Source: Akkermansiaceae bacterium (lineage in GTDB: Bacteria > Verrucomicrobiota > Verrucomicrobiia > Verrucomicrobiales > Akkermansiaceae). From it: a DNA stretch of 64,000 nt. The position numbers and the translations under genes are program-made. The first letter of the stretch is position 1, and each line of letters opens with the position of its first letter. Below are positions 26,537 to 34,957 of this stretch, piece by piece. The notes below the pieces were generated by a model. The model did not search any database, was not told where the DNA came from, and was given only the letters and a program-made list of their open reading frames with translations. The stretch spans positions 1 through 64,000 of the forward strand of contig JACKPZ010000003.1 of NCBI GenBank assembly GCA_024233135.1. The letters run 5' to 3'.

Positions 26537-28756
26537 ATGAAACGACAGCGATCCCTTCGCCTCATAGGGTGGAGTGCGGCCATGTTCGCGTGGGTTTCTT
26601 CCGCAGGGGCCTGGGCCCCCGCGCCCGTCGTGAACGATCAGAACCTCTTCATGCCGGGTTCCCAGTCAGGATCCACGATTCTGCCGCCGGTGTCGAACTG
26701 CACCAACTGCCACGCCGGATATGATCCGGTTTCGGAACCCCACCATGCCTGGCAGGGATCGATGATGGCGCAGGCGACCCGTGACCCATTGTGGCTCGCC
26801 ACGATGACGGTGGCGATCCAGGACTCGATCTGGGCTCTCGGAAACCCCAACGCCGCAGACCTTTGCCTGCGTTGCCACACGCCGACCGGCTGGCTTGGCG
26901 GTCGCAGCGATCCGACCAACGCTACGGCGCTCACCTTGAACACGGGGGACTTCGATGGAGTCTCCTGCGCATCGTGCCACCTGATGATCGACGCGTTTCC
27001 CGGCGACAACCTGCAGCCGGAACTCCCCGCGGAAACCGATCCCACCTTGATCAGCGCGGCGGCCGCGACGCGGGCGGCGGACGTCGCGATCCTGTCCGAC
27101 CTGAAACTCTTCGATGGAGGCCCCTTCTTCGACGCCGTGACCGAGTTGCCGGTGAACCATGGAACGGCTACCCCGGCGGACATCATGAATTACATCGAGG
27201 CGGGTTCCGGCCAGATGTTTGTGGAACCGAATGACAAGAACCGCCGTGGACCGCGGAACGATGTGAGCACGAAAAGCCACACATTCCTCTACTCCCGCTT
27301 CCACAAGAGCCGTGCGATGTGCCGCACCTGCCATGACGTCTCAAACCCCGTGCTGGCCAACCTGACGTATGGCATGGGAACCCCGGAAGCGCGCTCGGCG
27401 GCCTCGTATTTCCACGTCGAGCGGACCTCCAGCGAGTTCGAGCTGAGCGCCTACGCCGCGCCGGGCGGGGCGCCGGCCGCGGAGTCCTTCGCCTCGCTCG
27501 GCATCACCACGGTCTCCGATTGCCAGGACTGCCACATGCCTCGGGTGGCCGGAAAATTCGCCAAGCAGGGAAGCGTGCGCACCAACGTCGCACGCCATTC
27601 CCTCACCGGAGGAAACTCTTGGTTGTCCCGCGTTCTCGCCACCGTGGACGGCGGTGCCGCGGTGCATGACCCGGTGAACGTCGCCCTGCTCGACGGCACG
27701 AGCTATCCGGGTGCCTTCATCGAAACCTCCGGCCTGCAGGGCGCCGCCTCCTCCCTGCTCGATGGCGAGGCGCGCGCCATCGACCTGCTGCAACGGGCCG
27801 CGACCCTTGAACTCGCGACCGACACACCGTCCTCCGCCGCTCTCCGCATCGTCAACCACACAGGCCACAAGTTGATCTCCGGATTCCCCGAAGGCCGCAG
27901 GATGTGGCTCAACGTCCGGTTCCTTGACTCGCAGGGACAGACCATCGGCGAGATCAATCCCTATCAGCCGCTCCTCGTGGACGTCGGGACCGGAGGAACT
28001 CCACAATATGTTTCCGGAGGCGACCTGACCGTGACCCGTGACGACCTCGTCTACGAGGCGAAGATGACCAGCGCTTTGACAGGAGAGGAAAAGACCTTCC
28101 ATTTCGTGCTCGCAACCGACCGTTACAAGGACAACCGGATTCCACCGCGCGGGTTCCGCATTTCCGAGGCGGCGGCCCGCCTTACCCATCCGCGCTGGCA
28201 CGGCGAGGACTCTCCGGATTATTTCAGCGCGGCGGAATACGCCGGAGGGTATGACGAGGTGTTCCTTCGGAAACCCACCGGCGCCGCAGGTTGGGAGGCG
28301 ACACTTTTCTATCAAACCACCTCCAAGCCTTACGTTGAGTTCCTCCGGGACGAGATCAATGGCGATGCGTCCACCCTGACGTTGCCCGCCCCGTCCGGCG
28401 AACCGATTGCCTATCTCGCACAGACCGATCCGTTCCTCACAACCCTCAAGGACTGGGGGGAAGCCATCTGGGATCTTTGGCTCCACAACGGCGGCAGCGC
28501 TCCGGTCGCCATGACGAGCGCCATCAGTCCCCCGACGATCGAAGGGATCACCGCCGGAGGATCCGCCGCGGAGTTGTCCGTGGTGACCCTGCCGGGCCGT
28601 TTCTATCAACTCGAACGCCGCGAGGACCTCACATCGGGAACATGGTCACAGGCAGGTCCGATTGTTGAGGGAGACGGTACCACCAGGGTGCTGGTGGACG
28701 ATGCGGCGACGGCTCCATCTCGATGTTTCTACCGGGTCCGGAGCTGGAAGAATTGA
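26537..28756 (+). CDS. Secreted pentaheme c-type cytochrome with C-terminal beta module
   Basis: A 739-residue exported protein (signal peptide about 1-26) with five CxxCH haem sites: CTNCH 55-59, CLRCH 110-114, CASCH 144-148, CRTCH 262-266 and CQDCH 329-333. Further histidines between them could be distal ligands. Residues from about 400 hold a haem-free beta-rich region (IVNHTGHKLISGFPEGRRMW). The last 60 residues form a module with YQLERREDLTSGTW and FYRVRSW that also appears in the SGNH hydrolase of this window. It is probably a periplasmic or surface electron carrier matured by CcsA/ResB. It ends 9 bases from the convergent cytochrome-fusion operon. Partner and acceptor unknown. Confidence 0.82.
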   Translation: MKRQRSLRLIGWSAAMFAWVSSAGAWAPAPVVNDQNLFMPGSQSGSTILPPVSNCTNCHAGYDPVSEPHHAWQGSMMAQATRDPLWLATMTVAIQDSIWALGNPNAADLCLRCHTPTGWLGGRSDPTNATALTLNTGDFDGVSCASCHLMIDAFPGDNLQPELPAETDPTLISAAAATRAADVAILSDLKLFDGGPFFDAVTELPVNHGTATPADIMNYIEAGSGQMFVEPNDKNRRGPRNDVSTKSHTFLYSRFHKSRAMCRTCHDVSNPVLANLTYGMGTPEARSAASYFHVERTSSEFELSAYAAPGGAPAAESFASLGITTVSDCQDCHMPRVAGKFAKQGSVRTNVARHSLTGGNSWLSRVLATVDGGAAVHDPVNVALLDGTSYPGAFIETSGLQGAASSLLDGEARAIDLLQRAATLELATDTPSSAALRIVNHTGHKLISGFPEGRRMWLNVRFLDSQGQTIGEINPYQPLLVDVGTGGTPQYVSGGDLTVTRDDLVYEAKMTSALTGEEKTFHFVLATDRYKDNRIPPRGFRISEAAARLTHPRWHGEDSPDYFSAAEYAGGYDEVFLRKPTGAAGWEATLFYQTTSKPYVEFLRDEINGDASTLTLPAPSGEPIAYLAQTDPFLTTLKDWGEAIWDLWLHNGGSAPVAMTSAISPPTIEGITAGGSAAELSVVTLPGRFYQLERREDLTSGTWSQAGPIVEGDGTTRVLVDDAATAPSRCFYRVRSWKN

Positions 28757-28765
28757 TGACTGTTG

Positions 28766-30565
28766 TTAGTTCGCACGCAGCTCCAGCACCTCGTCGGCCA
28801 GCGCGCGGATGTCCGCGTCCCGCAGCACCTCGTGGCCGGGCATGTCGGTGCCGGGGATGCCGAATTTGATGACGCGCATGATGCGCGGAAGATGATCGGG
28901 CCCATCGGCGGTCCAGATGAAGGGGCCTTCGATCAGGTTCGCCGGGGGGCGGATGAATTTCGCGGCGAGCGGTCCGTCACCGCCGCCCGTGGCTCCATGG
29001 CATGCGGCGCAGTGGCGCAGGAAAAGTTCCGGGCCGCGATCCGATGAGGGCGTTTCCGAAGGGCTCCAGGAGGCGATGGTCCGCATCCGCTGGGGCAGGG
29101 TTTCAAGACCGCTCTGCCTGAGGTAGGCGACGAGGTCCTCCCCCCGGTTGTCGCGGAAAAGATGAGCATAGGAAGGCATCACGCTGTCCGGAGCAAGCAG
29201 TCGTGGGTGGAGGAAATGCTCGCGCAGCCATGCTTCCGAACGCCGGGCACCGACGTTCGCGAGATCGGGACCCTGCCTGCGGTTGCCGATGAGAACGGGA
29301 GTTTCGGAGGTGACCTCATCGAGCGGCGTGGCTGCACCCCAGATCGCTTCATCGGGCGAGCCGGGGCGCACGTAGCGGGAGTGGCAATGGATGCATCCTT
29401 CGGATAGATAGACCTCCCTGCCGTGGAAGGCGTCGGGAACATCGACCAAACTCCGTGGTTTCTCCCGCTGGGTGGCCCAGGCCGCGGCTGCCACGGCGAC
29501 GACCGAAACGACCGCCTGCCACCCGCCGCGGCGAATCCATAACACAGCGGCCACCACGATGCCTGAGATCAAAACGAAGGCCGCCGGCACATGCCGCAGC
29601 GAACCCGCCATGCCGATGCCGTTGGCGGAGCCGAACCAACCGGCGATCGCGAACACCCACGCGGCCCGCCATGCGGCGGATCGGATGTCGCGGGCGCCCG
29701 AGAACCACCCGGGCCACGCGATGAGCGCGGTGGAATACAGCGAAACCGCGGCCGGATAGATCCAACCGGCGAGATGTCGGGTTTCCGCTCCATTCACCGC
29801 GAATGCGGCGACGGCAAGAACGCCCCACGCGCTGCCAGCGACAGCAGCGAGCCACCCACGGCTCAGCATCCAACCGGCGAGCACCGCGAAGACCAGGTGA
29901 ACGGCCGCGTTGCGCCACAGATGCAGATCGCCCCAGGTGCCGGATTTCAAATTCGCGCTGTGCTGGATGATGAAAAACGCGGCGGAATCGAGCCAGACGA
30001 GCGCGGTGAACACGGCGATCATCGCCCACACGGGGATGCCCGTGCGTGTGGCGTCCTGCGTTTCCTCCCCTGGGTTCGGAACCGCGACGGCACCAATGGC
30101 GGCGAACACCGCTCCCGCCATGGCCTGGGTCTCCGGCGGGGACGTGAAGATGACGGGGATGTTGCAGACCGCGTAGCCGACGCCCGTTCCAAGGCCGGCC
30201 CAGAAAACGCCGCACCAACTTGGCAGCAGCGCCGCGGTCCAGACGGTGGCCGCTCCCAGCGCCGCACCGGTGAGCAATGCCACCGCACCGAAGGCGATGG
30301 AATGGGCGCAGAAAGGTGCCACCCCGCCACAGACGGCCGCGATGGCGAGCGCGGCACGAAGGAAACACGAGTCTGGAGCGACGCGGGCCGCGAAGAATCC
30401 GCACGCGATTCCGGCGGCCGCCATCATGCCGAGGAAGGTGGTTTCGCCCGCATGGGAAACGCCGTGTCTCCGCATCAGCTCCACGAATGAAAACTGCGCG
30501 AAGATCAGGAAGAACGCATAGACCGCCGCGACGGTGAGCGACGCCCGGATGGCGCGCGGGGTCAT
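28766..30565 (-). CDS. Polytopic membrane domain fused to CcoO-like and CcoP-like cytochrome c domains
   Basis: A 599-residue protein. Residues 1-365 are about 12 hydrophobic helices arranged like an MFS transporter (for example GVSHAGETTFLGMMAAAGIACGF split by short loops). Residues 380-485 resemble the cbb3 oxidase subunit CcoO, with GREVYLSEGCIHCH (haem site 391-395), GPDLANVGAR and the Met ligand region DSVMPSY (Met463). Residues 508-599 are a class I cytochrome c like CcoP, with CAACH at 519-523 and GTDMPGH (Met575). The ATG at 30565 overlaps the previous stop by 4 bases. It is the last gene of the operon; the c-domains face the periplasm if the helix count is even. Confidence 0.8.
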   Translation of the reverse strand: MTPRAIRASLTVAAVYAFFLIFAQFSFVELMRRHGVSHAGETTFLGMMAAAGIACGFFAARVAPDSCFLRAALAIAAVCGGVAPFCAHSIAFGAVALLTGAALGAATVWTAALLPSWCGVFWAGLGTGVGYAVCNIPVIFTSPPETQAMAGAVFAAIGAVAVPNPGEETQDATRTGIPVWAMIAVFTALVWLDSAAFFIIQHSANLKSGTWGDLHLWRNAAVHLVFAVLAGWMLSRGWLAAVAGSAWGVLAVAAFAVNGAETRHLAGWIYPAAVSLYSTALIAWPGWFSGARDIRSAAWRAAWVFAIAGWFGSANGIGMAGSLRHVPAAFVLISGIVVAAVLWIRRGGWQAVVSVVAVAAAAWATQREKPRSLVDVPDAFHGREVYLSEGCIHCHSRYVRPGSPDEAIWGAATPLDEVTSETPVLIGNRRQGPDLANVGARRSEAWLREHFLHPRLLAPDSVMPSYAHLFRDNRGEDLVAYLRQSGLETLPQRMRTIASWSPSETPSSDRGPELFLRHCAACHGATGGGDGPLAAKFIRPPANLIEGPFIWTADGPDHLPRIMRVIKFGIPGTDMPGHEVLRDADIRALADEVLELRAN

Positions 30566-30960
30566 GCCCCCCCTCCCTTCCACCATGCGGCGCGGAGACC
30601 GATGAACTGGACGATGGCGACGGTGCCGTCGGAAATCGCAACCAGGAGCCACGCCGGTTCGAGATGATGGGTCACGACCTGTCCGACGAGAAACACGCAG
30701 ACGAGGATGCGCACGGTCCCGGTGAAGGCCCACACCGTTTCCGCGGCGGCGCGGCCGCGCAGGCACAAGCCATAACTCAGTCCCACACTCATCACGAACA
30801 CCCCGATCCAGCGGAGGAACACGAGGCTTTCCTCCGCGACGGGAGAGATCCCTAACAAGCGCAGCACGAGACCGGGCACGAGGATGAGAAGAAGGCCGGT
30901 GACCGCATCCATGGCACCGACGGCGACGCTGCCGAACTGGAGGAGTTTGAGACGATTCAT
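30562..30960 (-). CDS. Small four-helix membrane protein
   Basis: A 132-residue protein with about four membrane helices (MDAVTGLLLILVPGLVLRLL, WIGVFVMSVGLSYGLCL, TVRILVCVFLVGQVV, AISDGTVAIVQFIGL) resembling DoxX-like or small oxidase-associated proteins. No redox Cys pair or haem ligand pattern is clear; two adjacent His occur at VTHHLEP. Its ATG (30960) and its stop (30562) overlap both neighbours by 4 bases, so its level is coupled to the COX1-like and cytochrome fusion genes. It may be a structural subunit of their complex. It is not recognised as a named family. Confidence 0.78.
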   Translation of the reverse strand: MNRLKLLQFGSVAVGAMDAVTGLLLILVPGLVLRLLGISPVAEESLVFLRWIGVFVMSVGLSYGLCLRGRAAAETVWAFTGTVRILVCVFLVGQVVTHHLEPAWLLVAISDGTVAIVQFIGLRAAWWKGGGA

Positions 30961-32189
30961 GAGGGTGATTTCCAACGGGTGAACCATGTGGCCGCCACTC
31001 CGACCATGACGGCTCCGCACAAGGCGCGGACGGCGAACACGGAGATGCGCCAGACGGGACTCTCCAACATCCATGAGGGTCCCCCGCCCTCGAGCCAGCC
31101 ACCGGTCGCGAGCGCGGCGACCATCGCGAACGCCGCGGCGTTCCAAACCAGCACGGTGGATTTCCCTCCGAGCGGCCTGCCGGTGAGCAGGACCAGCAGA
31201 TGGGCGCAGAACGAGGTGGTGAAGCCGGCCATCGCGAGGTGCGAGTGGGCGACCAGGCCTTGGGTGAACTTGAGGCGGTCGAGAACACCCGGCGCATACA
31301 TCAGCAGGCCGCTGACAACCAGCAGCCCCCACCAGAAGAACATCGCCTTGCGCCACGGCGCGCAGGGCGCCGGCCAATCGCGCCCGGACCAGTCGCGCGG
31401 CAACAGCCAGACCCACGGCAGGAGCAGGAGCATGGCGGCGATCTGCCACCAGTCGAAATGCGAACCGCCGATCCACTCGGTGATGGCGAAGACGATCCAG
31501 CTCACGATGAAAAACGCGGGCGCCACGGGGTTCGGCTTCGTTTTCCCCGGAATCCCCATCGCCCGCGGCAGCAGCCACATCAGGCCGACGACAAACAAGG
31601 TGGAGCCTAACAAACTCGACCCGGTGGGGCCGCCCGTCGTGCGGTCGACCGGCGGATAGATCGTGGGCGACGAGGCGAAGGCGAGCGACAGCGGCACGAG
31701 CGCGAGACCAAAAAGACCGGCGAGACCGAGCCAACGTTTGAGCGGCTTCCAGTCCCACGCGCGGTCCCACCACGCGAGGGCGAGCACCAGCCAGAGGATG
31801 CCCTGGGCGAGCACGAAGGCGGTGAGCGAGCCGAGTTTCCAATCGAGGAAGATCTTTCCGGAGGTGACGCCGTGGAGCCAATGGAGCACACCCGCGGCAA
31901 GCGCCGCGGTCCACGCCCAGACGGCGGCGGCGCCCCAGCGCCGGACGCGGCTGGCATCGACCTGATAGATCGCCATCAGCCATGCCACGAGCGGCAGCGA
32001 GGTCCAGCCGTAGAGTTGCACGTTCAGGTGCACCGGCACCCAGCGGCCGTAGGTCCATTCGCCCGCGCCGAGTTCAGGCCACAAGAGCAGGACCGAGAGC
32101 CAGAGGCCCGCGAGATTTCCGAAAAGCAGCCAGCCGAGCGCGTGACGCGCCGCGGTCTCCATGCCCCCGGCGTGCCCGTCCCCGCTCAC
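30957..32189 (-). CDS. COX1/CcoN-like membrane protein apparently lacking a complete CuB site
   Basis: A 410-residue protein with about 12 membrane helices that follows the haem-copper oxidase subunit I pattern. His54 in WVPVHLNVQLYGW matches the helix II haem b ligand, and His315/His317 in VAHSHLAMAGF match the HxH pair of helix X that binds haem b and the active-site haem. The helix VI segment where CcoN has GHNAV reads GGPTGSSLLGSTL without His, and the HH of helix VII is represented at best by one His (GGSHFDWW, His244). It may therefore carry haem but not reduce oxygen in the normal way. The start is a GTG at 32189 overlapping the ATPase stop; an ATG at 32162 is the alternative. Confidence 0.75.
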   Translation of the reverse strand: MSGDGHAGGMETAARHALGWLLFGNLAGLWLSVLLLWPELGAGEWTYGRWVPVHLNVQLYGWTSLPLVAWLMAIYQVDASRVRRWGAAAVWAWTAALAAGVLHWLHGVTSGKIFLDWKLGSLTAFVLAQGILWLVLALAWWDRAWDWKPLKRWLGLAGLFGLALVPLSLAFASSPTIYPPVDRTTGGPTGSSLLGSTLFVVGLMWLLPRAMGIPGKTKPNPVAPAFFIVSWIVFAITEWIGGSHFDWWQIAAMLLLLPWVWLLPRDWSGRDWPAPCAPWRKAMFFWWGLLVVSGLLMYAPGVLDRLKFTQGLVAHSHLAMAGFTTSFCAHLLVLLTGRPLGGKSTVLVWNAAAFAMVAALATGGWLEGGGPSWMLESPVWRISVFAVRALCGAVMVGVAATWFTRWKSPS

Positions 32190-32863
32190 CGCGCGTCCTC
32201 CCCGACGATGATTCCGTCCCGCATGCGCAGGGTGCGGTCGCAGCGGCCGGCGATCGACGGATCGTGGGTGGCGATCACCATGGTGCGGCCGCGCGAGCGG
32301 ACAAGCTCGAGCAGGAGGTCGAAGACGACCTCGCGGTTGCGCTCGTCGAGGGCGCCGGTCGGCTCGTCGCAGAGCAGCAGGCCGGGGTCGTTCATGAGCG
32401 CGCGGACGAGGGCTCCGCGCTGGCGTTCGCCGCCGGAGAGTTCACGCACCCGCTGGCCGAGCCGATGCGAGATGCCGGTGGCATCCGCGAGTTCCTTGAG
32501 CCGGGCGAGGGCCTCCCTGCGGTGGCCGCGGATCGCGACGATGGGGACGAGGCAGTTTTCCTGAAGCGTCAGGTCCGGCATCAGGTGGTGGAGTTGGAAC
32601 ACGTAGCCGATCTTGTGGCGCAGCAGTTCGACACGAACGGTTTCGTCGGAAACATCGCGGTCGAACGCGCGCACCGTTCCCTTGTCCGCCTCCTCAAGGC
32701 CGGACATCACGTTGAGCAGCGTCGATTTCCCACATCCCGAACTGCCACAGAGCGCGACGATCTCGCCCTCGCGCACGTCCATCGTCACACCGCGCAGCAC
32801 TTCGATGCGCCCGCGGTCGTAGCTTTTCCAGACATCCCGGATGGTGACGATGGGCTCGCTCAT
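32186..32863 (-). CDS. ABC transporter ATPase, LolD/MacB type
   Basis: A 225-residue ATP-binding subunit. Walker A is GSSGCGKST, the Q-loop follows in GYVFQLHHLMP, the signature is LSGGERQR, Walker B reads LLLCDEPTGAL, and the switch His is in ATHDPS. Size and sequence match the LolD/MacB/FtsE group that works with FtsX-type permeases and usually powers extrusion or membrane protein or lipoprotein handling rather than uptake. The ATG at 32863 overlaps the permease stop by 4 bases, and the stop overlaps the GTG of the COX1-like gene by 4 bases. Confidence 0.93.
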   Translation of the reverse strand: MSEPIVTIRDVWKSYDRGRIEVLRGVTMDVREGEIVALCGSSGCGKSTLLNVMSGLEEADKGTVRAFDRDVSDETVRVELLRHKIGYVFQLHHLMPDLTLQENCLVPIVAIRGHRREALARLKELADATGISHRLGQRVRELSGGERQRGALVRALMNDPGLLLCDEPTGALDERNREVVFDLLLELVRSRGRTMVIATHDPSIAGRCDRTLRMRDGIIVGEDAR

Positions 32864-33972
32864 TCGAATCGCAGGGCGTGGGCGGGTTTCAGACGGGCGG
32901 CGATCCATGCCGGATACATCGCGCCGCCGAGGGCGGTGAAGATGGCGAGCCCGGTGGCACCGGCGACTTCCAACGCGCCGATGCGCGGCTCGATGTAGCC
33001 CTGGAGCTGCGGCAACTCGCGGAGCAGATAGAGCCCGCCGGTGCTGAGCAGCCAGCCGGTGACGGTGCCTAACAACGAGATGAGGATCGACTCGCCGAAG
33101 ATCATCGCCGCGACCTGCGCGCGGGAAAACCCACAGACGCGGGCGATGGCGAGTTCGCGGATGCGGCCGAAGACGGAAAGGATCATCGTGTTGGTGACGC
33201 TGAGCCCGCCTAACAAAAACGCGCATCCGCCGACGACCCACGAGGTGGTCTTGAGGATCTTGAACTGCGAGTAACTGCGCGAGAACTCCTCGTTTTCGAG
33301 CGCGGTGAAACGCGGATTGGTTTCGTCCATCCATCGTTTCACCTCGGACGACTCGCGACCCGCCGCGAGCGCCACCGTGATCACCGAGCAGACGCCCTCC
33401 TTGTGGAACGCCTCCTGACACGTGGCCAGCGGCATGAAGACGCCGCCGTTTTCAAACCCGTTCTCCATCCGGACCACGCCGGCGACCGGGTATTTCCCCT
33501 GCCCCAGCTCGACCATGCCGCCGACCTTGGCATCGAGGAAATCCGCGGCGCGCTCGCCGAGCACGATGCTTTCACCATCGTCGGAAAAGTCGTCCGCGCT
33601 GCCTTGAAGCCATTCGCCTTTCTTCAGACGGCCATCGGCGGCGCGGATGCCGAAGCACGTGACCACCGGACGGTCGGGCGCGGTGATGATGGTGAACAGG
33701 ACCGGCTGGACCTCCTTCACGAAGGGCTGCGCCGCGAGGTCGTCCGCCAGCTCCATCGGCACGTTGCTGAAGAACAGGTCCGAGACGTTTTTCTCGAACA
33801 CGACCATCTCGGCATCGCTGCGGAGGATGCGCTCGAACATTTTCACCGCGCCACCGAGCAGGCCGACGACGCTCAGCATCGTCGCGACCCCGAGGGCGAT
33901 GCCCGCGGCGCCGATCGCCGTGCGCACGCGGTGACGGCGCAGGTTGGTGAAGACAATCCTCCAGAGACTCAT
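32860..33972 (-). CDS. ABC transporter permease, MacB/FtsX type
   Basis: A 370-residue permease: one N-terminal helix (about 18-40), a periplasmic MacB-like core domain (about 45-225), then three C-terminal helices of the FtsX domain (WVVGGCAFLLGGLSVTNTMI, IFGESILISLLGTVTGWLL, ALEVAGATGLAIFTALGG). Such type VII transporters do not carry substrates through the membrane but transmit force to periplasmic partners. A single permease suggests a homodimer. It is third in the operon, 25 bases after the polyprenyl synthase gene and overlapping the ATPase by 4 bases. Substrate unknown; the oxidase-like genes downstream suggest assembly or export linked to cytochromes. Confidence 0.9.
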   Translation of the reverse strand: MSLWRIVFTNLRRHRVRTAIGAAGIALGVATMLSVVGLLGGAVKMFERILRSDAEMVVFEKNVSDLFFSNVPMELADDLAAQPFVKEVQPVLFTIITAPDRPVVTCFGIRAADGRLKKGEWLQGSADDFSDDGESIVLGERAADFLDAKVGGMVELGQGKYPVAGVVRMENGFENGGVFMPLATCQEAFHKEGVCSVITVALAAGRESSEVKRWMDETNPRFTALENEEFSRSYSQFKILKTTSWVVGGCAFLLGGLSVTNTMILSVFGRIRELAIARVCGFSRAQVAAMIFGESILISLLGTVTGWLLSTGGLYLLRELPQLQGYIEPRIGALEVAGATGLAIFTALGGAMYPAWIAARLKPAHALRFE

Positions 33973-33997
33973 CGTCGCGGCCGTTGATAGAACGGAA

Positions 33998-34936
33998 TCA
34001 ACCGGCCGTCGATGCGGAAGCGGGCAGAACGATCTGCGGGATCGTCGGCAGGGTGACCCGCAGCGGGGCGAGCATGCCCCAGCGCTCGGCCGGGCCCGGC
34101 AGGGCTGCCTGGACGCGGTCGCCGGTCTGGCGAAGGCGTTTGAAGCGGCGGAGCGTCGCTTGGAAACCTTCGGCGAGGATCAGGTTCGGGCGTCCGAGTT
34201 CCTCATCGCGGTTGCCGGTTTTCCCGCTGCCGGTTTCGGAAACCAGGACGTCCTTGAGGTCGTCCGCCGCCTGATAGGCGAGGCCGCGCAGGAGCGCGAG
34301 TCGGTCGAGGAGCTGGATCTCGCGGTCGGTTCCGCCGCCGACGATGGCAGGCAGGACGATCGTAAGGCGGAGCAGGTCTCCGGTCTTGCGTGCGGCGACC
34401 TCGCTGACTTCGGCGGCCGATTGTTGGCCGCGCCAGCCGCGCAGGTCGTGGGATTGGCCGCCGATGACACCGAGCAGCCCGAGACGGGCGTCCACCCAAT
34501 CGGCGGCCTCGCCACGACGCTGCGGGCGGGCCCCGCGCATGCCCTGCCAGAGCAGGGCGTAGCCGCGGTTGATCATCGCCAGCGCGGCGAGCATCGCCAC
34601 CGCCTCGCCGTGGGCGATGTGCAGGCAGGGAGCGCCCCGACGCAAACGGGCATCATCCATGGCCGGCAGGTCATCGAAGACCAGCGAGGCGGTGTGAAGG
34701 TATTCCACGCCGCAGGCGAGGGCCCGGGCGGCTTCCTCGGCCACGCCCATTTCGAGACCGACGAGGTAGGCTGTGACGGCCCGCACCATCGAGCCGGGCC
34801 GTGCGAGGAGGTCCTGGACGGCGGCGGCGAGCCGGGGCTCGACGCGGTCCATCGGACCCATGCTGTTTTCAAACGCCCCGGTGAGAAGAACCTTGGCGCA
34901 AGAGGCCCGACGGGCCCACCAATTCGCGGAATTCAT
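33998..34936 (-). CDS. Polyprenyl diphosphate synthase family protein
   Basis: Trans-prenyltransferase that lengthens isoprenoid diphosphates with isopentenyl diphosphate. The 312-residue protein has the first Asp-rich motif DDLPAMDD followed by LRRGAP, a GQSHDL segment, the KTGDLLRL segment and the second Asp motif DDLKDV. The basic N-terminal motif of the family is weak here, replaced by GSMVRAVTAYL, so chain length or activity may differ. Bacterial homologues make geranylgeranyl to octaprenyl chains for quinones or carotenoids. It lies 21 bases after the yceI gene and 25 before the ABC permease, so it belongs to the same operon. Confidence 0.82.
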   Translation of the reverse strand: MNSANWWARRASCAKVLLTGAFENSMGPMDRVEPRLAAAVQDLLARPGSMVRAVTAYLVGLEMGVAEEAARALACGVEYLHTASLVFDDLPAMDDARLRRGAPCLHIAHGEAVAMLAALAMINRGYALLWQGMRGARPQRRGEAADWVDARLGLLGVIGGQSHDLRGWRGQQSAAEVSEVAARKTGDLLRLTIVLPAIVGGGTDREIQLLDRLALLRGLAYQAADDLKDVLVSETGSGKTGNRDEELGRPNLILAEGFQATLRRFKRLRQTGDRVQAALPGPAERWGMLAPLRVTLPTIPQIVLPASASTAG

Positions 34937-34957
34937 GAATCGATCGAAAAGAGGTGC

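Noticed and set aside
30562..32058. A 498-codon minus-strand frame overlapping the COX1-like gene
   Set aside because: Only its last 132 codons are coding (the small membrane protein from 30960). The upstream part is an Arg/Ala/Pro-rich shadow of the COX1-like gene.
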